Positions 9,065-19,800 of a stretch of DNA of 64,000 nucleotides are shown here, piece by piece. Numbering within the stretch: the first letter of the stretch is position 1; the number at the start of each line of letters is the position of its first letter. A program made the position numbers and the translations under genes. This DNA is from Clostridium sp. Marseille-P3244 (GTDB lineage Bacteria; Bacillota; Clostridia; Lachnospirales; Lachnospiraceae), in assembly GCF_900120155.1 (NCBI RefSeq), contig NZ_LT635549.1:2512688-2576687 (forward strand), in the 5' to 3' direction. The notes beneath the pieces were generated by a model that was given only the letters and a program-made list of their open reading frames with translations, was not told the DNA's origin and searched no databases.

Positions 9065-10606
9065 ATGACGATCAAAGAAATCGAGAACCTTTCAGGAATG
9101 ACCCGCGCCAACATCCGTTTCTATGAAACGGAAGGGCTGCTGACTCCCTCCAGGGATTCAAACGGTTACAGAAACTATACAGAAAAAGATCTGGAAATAC
9201 TCAAGCGGATCCGGCTTCTGCGCACTCTTCATTTAAGTCTCGCCGATATCCGCGCGGCGGACAGCGGGGAACGCAGGCTGGATGAAGTGCTGGCCGGGCA
9301 TCTGCATGCCCTGGAAGAAGAAGAGGCCGGTCTGAGCCAGTGCCAGGATGTCTGTGAACAGATGTGCCGTGACCATGTGGTCTATGACACCTTCGACGCC
9401 CAGCGCTATCTTGATCTTCTAAACTCCCCGGGCCACAATGACCCGCCGGAGCTGAAGGAAGACACGGTCCCGAAAGTGACTTCTCCCTGGATCCGTTTCT
9501 TTGCCCGGGAGATAGACTGGACGCTCTGGAGTCTGGTCTTAAACGCGCTTCTGGCGCTCGTTCTCGGCATCAGCATTGACACCAGCCTTCCCATGGGTGC
9601 CCGGACATTTCCTTCCGCCTTATTCTGGTCCGGTATCGGGAGCATTCTCGCCTCCAATATCTTTGTACTGATCTTTGAACCGGTCTTTCTTTCCCTGACA
9701 GGGACTACACCGGGGAAATTTGTCTTCGGCCTCAGCGTCACATCCGTAGACGGAAAACGGCTCACTTACCGGGAGGCATTGTGCAGGACCTGGGATGTCC
9801 TGAGAAAAGGCTATGGCTTCTTCATCCCCATACTCACACTGATCGACCTGTATCTGTCTTACCGCTCATGCAAAGCGGAAAAAACGCTGTACTGGGAAGA
9901 AGATTCTACCCTCCATCTGAAGAGTGAGCGCCTACCTCTCGGCGTTCTGGCCTGTATCTTTACTCTGGCGCTGTCCCTGGGCCTGAACTGTCTGATGGAC
10001 CAGACCGCAGCTCTTCCCCCTAACCGGGGAGAGCTCACTGTGGCAGAATTCTGCGAGAATTACAATGACACGCAGGATTTCTACAGTGTCGACCGGCAGC
10101 TGAACCTCCCGCCATCCGTCAGTTCCGGGATCTCCGGTATCCCGGATTCGGCCCTGTATCTGGATCCGACAGGAAACTGGGAGAAGAAGCCGGGCACTCC
10201 CTACATTGTTTCCTCCGGAGAATACGCGCCTCTGCCTGACTTTCATTTCACAGTGTCAGACAAAGTCGTGACAGGCGTAGAATTCTCTTACCGCGTAGAG
10301 AATGAAAACGTAAAGATTTCCTCTTTCGGAGAGCTTATGTCTCTTGCCGCAGTCTCCTATATCTGCGCACAGGAAGATTACTCCCTTTTTCCGGATACGC
10401 CGGACCGGATCCACACCCGTATAACCGAGGCCGCGGACCTGTTTGAAAATTTCAGTTTTTCAGAAGCGGGAGTTTCGGTGACATGCCAGATCTCTCATGA
10501 AGGATATGACCTTGAATTTGGTTCCTTTGACTCTGCAGTCCTGGAACCGGTATACGGAGAGAACGCCTGTTTCAGCATTGAGTTTTCCATGCAGATCGCA
10601 CACTGA
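9065..10606 (+). CDS. MerR-type regulator fused to an RDD membrane domain
   Basis: This 513-residue protein has a MerR winged-helix head (about 1-70: IKEIENLSGMTRANIRFYETEGLL). A short helical linker follows, then an RDD domain (about 140-285) with RFFAREIDWTLWSL, GTTPGKFVFGLSV and DGKRLTYREAL. One more membrane segment near 293-310 leads to a C-terminal domain of about 200 residues, probably outside the cell. It therefore looks like a membrane-held transcription factor. The signal it senses is unknown, and the C-terminal part matches nothing I recognise. A long-spacer promoter lies just upstream. The neighbouring GNAT gene is convergent and need not be related. Confidence 0.8.
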   Translation: MTIKEIENLSGMTRANIRFYETEGLLTPSRDSNGYRNYTEKDLEILKRIRLLRTLHLSLADIRAADSGERRLDEVLAGHLHALEEEEAGLSQCQDVCEQMCRDHVVYDTFDAQRYLDLLNSPGHNDPPELKEDTVPKVTSPWIRFFAREIDWTLWSLVLNALLALVLGISIDTSLPMGARTFPSALFWSGIGSILASNIFVLIFEPVFLSLTGTTPGKFVFGLSVTSVDGKRLTYREALCRTWDVLRKGYGFFIPILTLIDLYLSYRSCKAEKTLYWEEDSTLHLKSERLPLGVLACIFTLALSLGLNCLMDQTAALPPNRGELTVAEFCENYNDTQDFYSVDRQLNLPPSVSSGISGIPDSALYLDPTGNWEKKPGTPYIVSSGEYAPLPDFHFTVSDKVVTGVEFSYRVENENVKISSFGELMSLAAVSYICAQEDYSLFPDTPDRIHTRITEAADLFENFSFSEAGVSVTCQISHEGYDLEFGSFDSAVLEPVYGENACFSIEFSMQIAH

Positions 10607-10621
10607 TCCTGCAAAGGAGTA

Positions 10622-11077
10622 TCACCCCAATGATTTTTCCATATAGATACAGGGGAAAGTCCAGCTCTGGACAGTTCTGCCGGGATCGGCAGTATATCCC
10701 AGTTTCTCATAGAAACCGACAGCCACGTCGCGGCTGTGGAGCACGGCTTTCCTGCACCCCAGCTCCCGGGCCCACTTTTCGGCTTCGGTGACCACCAGGC
10801 GGCCAAGCCCCTGTTTTCTGTATTCCGGTAGGACAACGATCCGGCCAAACATCATGGCCGGGATGCCGTCCTCCTGTTCCGGCAATTCATATAACCGGCA
10901 GGTGGCAACGGGAAAATCCCCATCCAGTATAACGATATATTTTGTATCAGGTGTATCATATTCATCGAACTCTTCCTGCAGCGTAATGTGATGCTGCCTT
11001 GCCATCGCCTGTACACGCACATAATATGCCCCCGCCTGCTGCCATGTCTGCATGGCTCTCATGACTTTAAAATCCAT
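10622..11077 (-). CDS. GNAT family N-acetyltransferase
   Basis: This 151-residue single-domain protein has the acetyl-CoA binding signature FGRIVVLPEYRKQGLGR (R-x-x-G-x-G), followed by ATEAEKW-like helix residues and a C-terminal FYEKLGY motif, all standard for GNAT enzymes. The acceptor substrate cannot be predicted. Its stop lies 15 bases from the convergent MerR-RDD gene with no terminator visible between them. Confidence 0.85.
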   Translation of the reverse strand: MDFKVMRAMQTWQQAGAYYVRVQAMARQHHITLQEEFDEYDTPDTKYIVILDGDFPVATCRLYELPEQEDGIPAMMFGRIVVLPEYRKQGLGRLVVTEAEKWARELGCRKAVLHSRDVAVGFYEKLGYTADPGRTVQSWTFPCIYMEKSLG

Positions 11078-11191
11078 AGGTATCCTCCGTTTTCTCCAGG
11101 GTTCTTCTTGTTCCTCTCTCTATTCATCCATATTCATTTATTGTATCATGGTTCTTTTAATATTCAATGTTTTCCCACCGGATCAGTTTCG

Positions 11192-11229
11192 TAAAAAACT
11201 CCGGTCAGGTCTGGTCCCTGCCGGAGTTT
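11192..11229 (-). terminator. Intrinsic terminator of enolase
   Basis: AAACTCCGG / CCGGAGTTT arms, with a further CAGG/CCTG pair inside, are followed on the minus strand by a run of Ts. It lies about 45 bases after the eno stop. Confidence 0.8.
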
Positions 11230-11271
11230 CTGATTTCTTTTCTATGATTTCACTGTACATCCGTTTCTTCT

Positions 11272-12606
<1,335 letters not shown>

Positions 12607-12646
12607 TCAGGCAGTTCAGAGCAAAAGGAATTTCCATGATTCATTC

Positions 12647-12676
12647 ACATATAGTTAGTGTTAACTAACTATATGT
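12647..12676. promoter_or_regulatory. 30-base operator palindrome at the eno promoter
   Basis: Perfect 13-base arms ACATATAGTTAGT / ACTAACTATATGT are separated by GTTA. The core reads TTAG-TGTTAA-CTAA. It starts directly after the eno -10 box and so covers the transcription start, the usual place for a repressor. The same TTAG-N6-CTAA spacing is found at DUF2325 and feoB, with a one-mismatch form at feoA. Confidence 0.75.
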
Positions 12677-12705
12677 ATTATACCAAATCCGGTGGTCAGG
12701 TTCAA
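12677..12705 (-). promoter_or_regulatory. Sigma-A promoter of eno
   Basis: On the minus strand TTGAAC (12700-12705) and TATAAT (12677-12682) are 17 bases apart and directly abut the operator palindrome. Confidence 0.8.
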
Positions 12706-12789
12706 GAAATTTATTGAGATTGATTCTCGTTTATGTCCGTTTCTGTCTTTCTTACAGGCTGTTTTTGCTCTTAACTCTGCTGCTCCCTA

Positions 12790-13449
12790 TTATTTCCATT
12801 TTCCCGGTCTTTCATTCCGTTTTTTCTTACCGCCGCTTTTGTCTGTCTCCTTCTTCTGCGATACTGAACTTCTTTTCCTCTGAGAAGCTTTCTTCACGCT
12901 GTATCCAAATGTCCCCAGCTTTTTCCCCAGACCGAGATATTCTCCATGAGAATAAGCCATAAGCCCCGTCCTGTTCAGGTCAAACCGGCCATTCTCATCC
13001 ATATAGTCTTCCTCTGCCTGCACGGCGGTCACTTCCGCCAGGAACATGTGGTGACTTCCCAACTCCTGGACATTCCTAACCTTACATTCGATATTGACCG
13101 GAGATTCCTGTATAACAGGCGCATGATCAAGAGATACAGCCCTTCCCTTTGTAAGACCGCATATTTTCCATTTATCCACGTCTTTCCCGGAACGGACTCC
13201 GCAGTAGTCTGTTGCCCGTGTAAGGTTCTCCGTAGTAAGGTTAATGACAAACTCTCCGGATTCTTTGATCATATGGTAAGAATAACGCCCCGGCCGCACA
13301 GAAATATAGACCAGCGGAGGGTTTGTACAGACGGTCCCGGTCCATGCGACCGTCAGGATGTTCGCATTTCCTTCCCTGTCTGCCACGCTGACCATGACGG
13401 CTGGAAGTGGATAGAGCATATTCCCAGGCTTCCAAATCTGTTTTGTCAT
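12790..13449 (-). CDS. Flavin reductase-like protein
   Basis: This 219-residue protein of the flavin reductase / FMN-binding split-barrel family reads GNMLYPLPAVMVSVAD, TVAWTGTVCTNPPLVYISV and FVINLTT in order. Such proteins bind FMN and often serve as flavoredoxins or flavin reductases. The last 30 residues are very rich in lysine and arginine, an extra tail beyond the normal family end near residue 190. GGAGAGG precedes the ATG. It follows the pyrophosphatase gene on the same strand by 24 bases and may share its transcript. Confidence 0.85.
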   Translation of the reverse strand: MTKQIWKPGNMLYPLPAVMVSVADREGNANILTVAWTGTVCTNPPLVYISVRPGRYSYHMIKESGEFVINLTTENLTRATDYCGVRSGKDVDKWKICGLTKGRAVSLDHAPVIQESPVNIECKVRNVQELGSHHMFLAEVTAVQAEEDYMDENGRFDLNRTGLMAYSHGEYLGLGKKLGTFGYSVKKASQRKRSSVSQKKETDKSGGKKKRNERPGKWK

Positions 13450-13473
13450 TCTTTCCTCTCCTTTTGCTTTCTG

Positions 13474-15126
13474 TCATACCTGCAGGCTTCCCACCAGCGT
13501 GGGAACCAGCTGTTTCTTCCTGGATACTACGCCCTTTAACCGGATCCTCTCCGTATCCTCCGGAAGGTCATAGGCATTGAGTATCTTCTCCCGGGCTTCC
13601 GGCCCGCTGCACAGCAGTTCCGAAGATTCTGTAATAATGTTTGTCAGCATAAAGAAGATCATGTTCAGTCCATGGCTGTTTCGCGCCTTCTCCAGATGAG
13701 GCCCTACAATATCCCGGATCTCTTCCAGTTCTTCCGCACTCATGGAATTCACCTGCCCTACGCCGAACACCGTATCGTTGACGGTAAACTGTTTAAAGTC
13801 GAGAAAACAGATCTCCTCCGCGCTTTTTCCTCTCAGGTTACTTCCCGCGTTAAACATTTCCTGAGCCAGTGTCTCGATCTCGACCCCCGCGATCTTTGCC
13901 AGAGCTCTGGCTGCCTGCTCATCCAGAGGCGTGCATGTAGGAGAGCGGAACATCAGTGTATCAGAAATGATGGCGGCACACAGAAGCGCCGCGTGGACCG
14001 GCTCTACCAGGATACATTCTTCCTGATACATCTGATATACGATGGTCGCAGTACATCCCACCGGCTGGTTTCGGAAAAATACCGGCCCCATCGTCTCGAT
14101 ACTGCTCCCCAGTCTGTGGTGGTCGATGATCTCCAGAACATCTGCTTCCTCTATGCCGTCCACTGCCTGATTTTTTTCATTATGATCCACAAGAACAACC
14201 TGTTTCTTTCTGACATTGAGCAGCCGCCGTCTTGAAATCAGTCCCACAAACTTACCCTTGTTGTCCACAATGGGAAAATCCCGGAATCTTTTCTTGGCCA
14301 TTACTTCTTTCACATCATCCAGGTAGTCCTTCATCCGGAATGTGACCAGATGGTCCCTGGTCATAAAATATTTTACAGGAATACTCTGATTGATATGCTG
14401 CGCTGCTGTGAATGTATCATGAGATGTGCGGATGATCACAATCTGTTTCTCCTCCGCCTGCCGGATAATACTCTCAGATATAGGCGCATTCTGACACACG
14501 ACCATACAGCTCGCGTTTCTGTCCACCGCGCACTGCTGGGCGTCCTTCCGGTTTCCCATGATCACCAGGTCATCCTGGTCGATAAAATCAGACATCAGGA
14601 TCTTACTGGATGCCGCAATAGCCACCTTCCCTTTCAGGAGATAACTGTGCTCATTTCCCGTCACAACCTCGCCGTCCACTGCCCGGGCAATATTCCGGTA
14701 CTGGGTCCTGGCTTTGGACAAGATCGTACTGTCATATACTTCCATATAAGTCTTGGCAATATCCCCAATGGTGATCAGCCCTTCCAGCTTTCTGTCTCTT
14801 GTCACAGGAAGGGTATGTATATTATACTCCTGCATCTTTTCCCAGGCCGTGCGGATGGACACGCTGCTTCTGAGGCCCTCCACTTCCTTGAGTTCCACAT
14901 CCCTGACCTGCTGCTTTAAATCTGTCAGGAGTTTGGGTACTTTCACGCCAAAACGTTCCAGTACATACTGGGTTTCTTCATTAAGCTGTCCCGCGCGCCG
15001 CGGTTCGTACTCCCGCCCTGTCAGTTTTGTCTTAAGCGCCGCGTATACGATGGCAGAGCAGATTGAATCCGTATCCGGATTCTTATGGCCCACTACGTAC
15101 ACTTTTCTTTCTTTTTCCTTTTCCAT
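13474..15126 (-). CDS. Regulated family II (Mn-dependent) inorganic pyrophosphatase
   Basis: This 550-residue enzyme is of the DHH family. The catalytic motifs are VVGHKNPDTDSICSA at the start and EIIDHHRLGS near residue 320, with a DHHA2 domain (about 420-545). Between them is a regulatory insert: CBS 1 (about 70-120), a DRTGG-like segment (about 130-235) and CBS 2 (about 240-305). Enzymes with this layout are inhibited or activated by adenine nucleotides through the CBS pair. It hydrolyses pyrophosphate in the cytosol. It has the full 550-residue form rather than the roughly 310-residue short form, and GGAGACAGG precedes the ATG. Confidence 0.9.
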   Translation of the reverse strand: MEKEKERKVYVVGHKNPDTDSICSAIVYAALKTKLTGREYEPRRAGQLNEETQYVLERFGVKVPKLLTDLKQQVRDVELKEVEGLRSSVSIRTAWEKMQEYNIHTLPVTRDRKLEGLITIGDIAKTYMEVYDSTILSKARTQYRNIARAVDGEVVTGNEHSYLLKGKVAIAASSKILMSDFIDQDDLVIMGNRKDAQQCAVDRNASCMVVCQNAPISESIIRQAEEKQIVIIRTSHDTFTAAQHINQSIPVKYFMTRDHLVTFRMKDYLDDVKEVMAKKRFRDFPIVDNKGKFVGLISRRRLLNVRKKQVVLVDHNEKNQAVDGIEEADVLEIIDHHRLGSSIETMGPVFFRNQPVGCTATIVYQMYQEECILVEPVHAALLCAAIISDTLMFRSPTCTPLDEQAARALAKIAGVEIETLAQEMFNAGSNLRGKSAEEICFLDFKQFTVNDTVFGVGQVNSMSAEELEEIRDIVGPHLEKARNSHGLNMIFFMLTNIITESSELLCSGPEAREKILNAYDLPEDTERIRLKGVVSRKKQLVPTLVGSLQV

Positions 15127-15296
15127 ATACCTGTCTCCCGTCTGAACGCAGAAGACATTTAAGTCTTCCCGCTTCTTCTTTCCCTATGTCGATGGAATTC
15201 TTCTCATTCAAGCTTGCCATTTTTTTGCAGGATAGTCAACCGGATTTTTGTATTTTACGGAATACAAATTTCTTCCGAATGTGTTATCTGTGGCAG

Positions 15297-15326
15297 TTGT
15301 TTTTTGTGCCCCATATATGATATACT
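15297..15326 (+). promoter_or_regulatory. Likely promoter of the S1-domain gene
   Basis: TTGTTT (15297-15302) and TATACT (15321-15326) are 18 bases apart, 43 bases before the chosen start codon. The upstream stretch is AT-rich. Confidence 0.5.
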
Positions 15327-15368
15327 AGTAACACTGAAAAACAATTAATGAAGTTGAGGTGCTGCACA

Positions 15369-16154
15369 ATGAGCGAAGAAATGAAAGAAGAATTACAGAC
15401 AAACGAAACAGAAGGACAGACAGAAGTGGCAGCTGAGGCGCAGCCTGCAAATGAGGAGACCGCCGGATCTGAGACAGAAGCCGCAAAAGAGACCGAGGCA
15501 GTTTCAGAGGAGACAATGGCTGACTATGAAGACCATTTTGATGATGCCAATCCCTGGAACAGGGTTACCGAATATATGGAGAAGAAAACGATTCTTCCTG
15601 TGAAAGTAGAAGGCGTGGTAAACGGCGGTGTCATCGTCATGGTGGAAGGGCTGAGAGGATTCGTTCCCGCTTCCAAGCTCTCTCTTACCTACATTGAAGA
15701 TCTTGAGACATATCTTCTCAAGGATATTGAAGTACAGGTCATCGACGTAGACCAGGCAAGCAACCGTCTTGTCCTTTCTGCCCGTGAGATCCTTAAGGCA
15801 AAAGAGAAGAAAGCACGGGAAGAACAGATCGCAAATCTGAAAGTAGGAACTGTCCTGGAAGGAACTGTTGAGACACTGCAGAACTACGGAGCGTTCGTCA
15901 AGATGGAAAACGGCCTGTCCGGCCTGGTACATGTGTCACAGATTTCCCAGAAGCGCGTCAAGGTTCCGTCTGATGTACTGAATGTAGGCGACAAAGTTAC
16001 CGTAAAGGTTATCGGAATCAAGGACGGCAAAGTCAGCCTCAGCATGAAGGCGCTGGAGGAAGCCAAATCTGAGCCTGAAGAAAAAGTCGTTATCCCGAAG
16101 AGCGAAAACATCGGGACAAGTCTCGGGGATCTCTTCAAAAATCTGAAAATCTGA
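15369..16154 (+). CDS. Protein with two S1 RNA-binding domains
   Basis: This 261-residue cytosolic protein has an acidic, disordered head (about 1-60, rich in E, T and A) followed by two S1 domains. The first (about 73-145) is the more diverged; the second (about 155-230) has the classic GTVETLQNYGAFVKMENGLS and HVSQISQK. It resembles a short form of ribosomal protein S1 or general stress protein 13, and a role in translation or RNA handling is likely. I choose the ATG at 15369 because GAGG lies nine bases before it. An in-frame ATG at 15348 has no ribosome site. Confidence 0.87.
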   Translation: MSEEMKEELQTNETEGQTEVAAEAQPANEETAGSETEAAKETEAVSEETMADYEDHFDDANPWNRVTEYMEKKTILPVKVEGVVNGGVIVMVEGLRGFVPASKLSLTYIEDLETYLLKDIEVQVIDVDQASNRLVLSAREILKAKEKKAREEQIANLKVGTVLEGTVETLQNYGAFVKMENGLSGLVHVSQISQKRVKVPSDVLNVGDKVTVKVIGIKDGKVSLSMKALEEAKSEPEEKVVIPKSENIGTSLGDLFKNLKI

Positions 16155-16173
16155 GTTTATCATTGATTTTTTG

Positions 16174-16206
16174 AAACGGCGCAGCCTGTGGCTGTGCCGT
16201 TTTTCT
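16174..16206 (+). terminator. Intrinsic terminator of the S1-domain gene
   Basis: Arms AAACGGCGCAGCC / GGCTGTGCCGTTT (one G-T pair) with a three-base loop are followed by TTTTC, 20 bases after the stop codon. Confidence 0.85.
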
Positions 16207-16319
16207 TTGGGCCCGTTTCCGTTCTGCCAAATAAAGCAATTCCTGTTATACACAGATTTAACCGAAAATAGACCGTTGCTTAATGCTGTACACTATTCAT
16301 CTTCGCGGCGGTTCCGGCT

Positions 16320-16601
16320 TTACCCACATACACTTCCCAGTATTTCTTCCAGCGCGTTCTTGCTGCTTGTATGGCATCTCACCACATCTGCATTGCATCT
16401 CTCTGCCTCTTCTACCGCACACCGCACCATTTTATGGGATACCGTATTGGTAAAGAGCACGATCAGATCCGGACTCCCTATCTGTTTGCTGAGACTGGCC
16501 GACATTTGAGTGAACACTTTTGCCTTACAGTTAAACTGCCTGCAGATCTTTTTATACTGGCACACCATCCTGTCATGACCGCCGATTATAACAACACTCA
16601 T
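16320..16601 (-). CDS. DUF2325 family protein
   Basis: This 93-residue protein begins MSVVIIGGHDRM and continues with a Rossmann-like alternation of beta strands and helices; DLIVLFTNTVSHKM and ADVVRCHTSSKNALEEIL match the DUF2325 pattern. Three cysteines (C14, C20, C24) lie in CQYKKICRQFNC, and C61, C68 and C75 follow; metal or thiol chemistry is possible but unproven. AGGAGG precedes the ATG. The gene diverges from carB, and a TTAG-N6-CTAA operator lies in its promoter. Its biochemical function is not known to me. Confidence 0.8.
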   Translation of the reverse strand: MSVVIIGGHDRMVCQYKKICRQFNCKAKVFTQMSASLSKQIGSPDLIVLFTNTVSHKMVRCAVEEAERCNADVVRCHTSSKNALEEILGSVCG

Positions 16602-16644
16602 AGAAAACCTCCTGAAAAGAAATAGAAAAACGTTGTTCCTTCTA

Positions 16645-16662
16645 GTTAGTTTTATCTAACTT
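16645..16662. promoter_or_regulatory. TTAG-N6-CTAA operator upstream of DUF2325
   Basis: Six-base perfect arms AGTTAG / CTAACT are separated by six bases. The site lies 44 bases upstream of the DUF2325 start, next to a plausible minus-strand -10 (TATATA). It has the same spacing as the sites at eno and feoB. It is about 80 bases from the carB -35 box, so DUF2325 is the likelier target. Confidence 0.6.
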
Positions 16663-16738
16663 ATATAATAATCATACTATATTATGTAAGAATTGGCAAT
16701 AAAAATTTTGATATCGTTTCTCATTTAACATCTTTTTC

Positions 16739-16768
16739 TTGTACACCCCTGATGTTCTACTATATAAT
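16739..16768 (+). promoter_or_regulatory. Promoter of carB
   Basis: TTGTAC (16739-16744) and TATAAT (16763-16768) are 18 bases apart, leaving a leader of about 35 bases before the carB start. Confidence 0.7.
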
Positions 16769-16810
16769 AAAGCCTAGAATCTAAAAATTTTTTAGGAGGA
16801 ATGAAATCCT

Positions 16811-19800
16811 ATGCCAAAGAGAACAGATATCCAAAAGATCCTTATCATCGGCTCCGGCCCTATCATCATCGGCCAGGCCTGTGAGTTCGACTATTCAGGC
16901 ACTCAGGCGTGCAAGGCGCTGCGCAGCCTGGGTTATGAGATCGTCCTTGTCAATTCCAATCCGGCTACCATCATGACGGATCCGGAAATGGCTGATGCCA
17001 CGTACATTGAGCCCCTGAATGTAAAACGCCTGGAGCAGATCATAGCAAAGGAGCGCCCGGACGCGCTTCTCCCCAATCTGGGCGGGCAGTCAGGACTCAA
17101 TCTTTGTTCCGAGCTGGCAAAAGAAGGTGTCCTGGAAAAATATCATGTTCAGGTCATCGGCGTTCAGGTAGATGCCATAGAGCGCGGGGAAGACCGCATC
17201 GAATTTAAAAAGTCCATGGAAGCTCTGGGTATTGAAATGGCCCGCAGCCAGGTGGCCTACAGTGTGGAAGAGGCCCTTGACATCGCGGACCGTCTGGGTT
17301 ATCCGGTGGTACTCAGGCCGGCCTACACCATGGGAGGCGCAGGAGGCGGTCTCGTCTACAACAGGGAGGAACTGAAAACTGTCTGTGCACGGGGACTTCA
17401 GGCCAGCCTTGTCGGCCAGGTGCTGGTGGAAGAATCTGTTCTCGGCTGGGAGGAGCTGGAGCTGGAGATCGTGCGGGATGCGGACAATAATATGATCACG
17501 GTCTGCTTTATCGAAAATATCGATCCCATGGGCGTCCATACCGGCGATTCCTTCTGTTCCGCCCCTATGCTGACGATTTCTGAGGAAGTGCAGAAAAGAC
17601 TTCAGGAACAGGCCTACCGGATCGTGGAGTCCGTCCAGGTCATCGGCGGGACAAATGTACAGTTCGCCCATGATCCGGTCAGCGACCGTATTGTCGTCAT
17701 TGAGATCAATCCCCGGACCTCCCGCTCCTCGGCTCTGGCCTCCAAAGCTACCGGCTTCCCCATTGCGCTTGTGTCTGCCATGCTTGCGGCAGGACTTACG
17801 CTTAAAGACATTCCCTGTGGGAAATATGGTACTCTGGATAAATATGTTCCTGACGGGGACTATGTGGTCATCAAATTTGCCCGCTGGGCCTTCGAGAAAT
17901 TCAAAGGGGTTGAGGACAGGCTGGGAACGCAGATGCGCGCGGTAGGCGAGGTCATGAGCATTGGTAAAACCTATAAGGAAGCTTTCCAGAAGGCCATCCG
18001 CAGTCTGGAGACCGGACGCTATGGTCTGGGATTTGCAAAAAACTATAATGAAATGTCAAAGGAAGAACTCCTGCGTCTGCTCACTTCCCCGTCCAGTGAC
18101 CGCCATTTCATCATGTATGAAGCTCTTCGTAAGGGGGCTTCTGTAAAAGAACTGCATGATCTTACAAAGGTTAAGACATGGTTCATCACTCAGATGAAGG
18201 AACTGGTAAAAGAGGAGGAAGAACTTCTGGAATACCGGGGAGGCCTTCCCTCTGACCAGCTTCTCATCTCCGCGAAGAAAGACGGATTCTCTGACAAATA
18301 TTTAAGCCGGCTTCTGGAGCTTTCTGAGGATGAGATCCGAAGCCGCCGTAAAGCGCTGGGTGTAACAGAAGCATGGGAAGGCGTCCATGTCAGCGGGACT
18401 CCCGACAGTGCGTACTACTATTCTACCTATAATGCCCCGGACAAAAATCCGGTCAGCACCGGCCGTCCCAAGGTCATGATCCTGGGAGGCGGACCGAACC
18501 GCATCGGTCAGGGAATCGAATTCGATTACTGTTGTGTCCACGCTGCCCTTTCTCTGAAAAAGCTGGGATTTGAGACGATCATCGTAAACTGTAATCCGGA
18601 AACCGTCTCCACAGATTATGATACTTCAGACAAACTGTATTTCGAGCCTTTGACCCTGGAAGATGTACTGAGTATCTACGAAAAAGAAAAACCTGTAGGG
18701 GTAATCGCCCAGTTCGGCGGACAGACGCCGCTCAACCTGGCGTCTGAGCTTGAGAAAAATGGGGTTAACATCCTGGGTACACCTCCTTCTGTCATCGACC
18801 TGGCCGAGGACAGAGATCTGTTCCGTGACATGATGGATAAACTTGAGATCCCCATGCCGGAGTCCGGTATGGCGTCCACGGTGGATGAAGCTCTTTCCAT
18901 CGCGAAACGGATCGGGTATCCGGTCATGGTGCGCCCGTCTTATGTACTGGGCGGCCGCGGTATGGAAGTAGTGTATGACGATGAAAGTATGAAAGGGTAT
19001 ATGACAGCAGCCGTGGGCGTAACACCCGATCGTCCGATCCTGATCGACCGCTTCCTGAATCATGCGCTGGAATGTGAAGCTGACGCCATCAGTGACGGCA
19101 CCCATGCCTTTGTTCCTGCGGTGATGGAGCATATCGAGCTGGCGGGAATTCACTCCGGTGACTCAGCCTGTGTCATCCCCTCCCTGCACATCTCCGAAGA
19201 AAATGTCCGGACGATCAAAGAATACACGAGAAAGATCGCGGAAGAGATGCATGTCAAAGGCCTGATGAACATGCAGTACGCGATTGAAAACGGAAAAGTA
19301 TATGTACTGGAGGCCAATCCAAGAGCTTCCCGCACGGTGCCTCTTGTTTCCAAGGTGTGCAATATCCGCATGGTGCCCCTTGCCATTGAGGTTATTACCT
19401 CCGAGCTGACCGGACGGCCGTCACCGGTGCCCGGCCTGAAAGAGCAGAACATTCCTTACTACGGGGTGAAAGAAGCCGTGTTCCCCTTTAACATGTTCCC
19501 GGAAGTGGATCCTGTCCTGGGCCCGGAAATGCGCTCCACCGGAGAGGTCCTTGGACTTTCCGCCGATTATGGAGAAGCTTTTTACAAGGCCCAGGAAGCG
19601 ACCCAGACATGCCTGCCTTTGAGCGGCACTGTATTGATCTCGGTCAATAAGCGCGACAAACCGGAAGTCGTGGAAATCGCGAAAGGATTCGCGGAATGCG
19701 GGTTCCGTATCCTCTCCACCGGAGAAACATGCCGGCTGATCCAGGAAGCAGGGATCAAAGCAGAAAAAGTGAAAAAGCTTTACGAAGGGCGCCCCAATAT

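Noticed and set aside
16799..16882. Short frame overlapping the carB start (MKSYAKENRYPK)
   Set aside because: Its ATG is only one base from AGGAGG, too close for initiation, and the frame is simply a shifted reading of carB.
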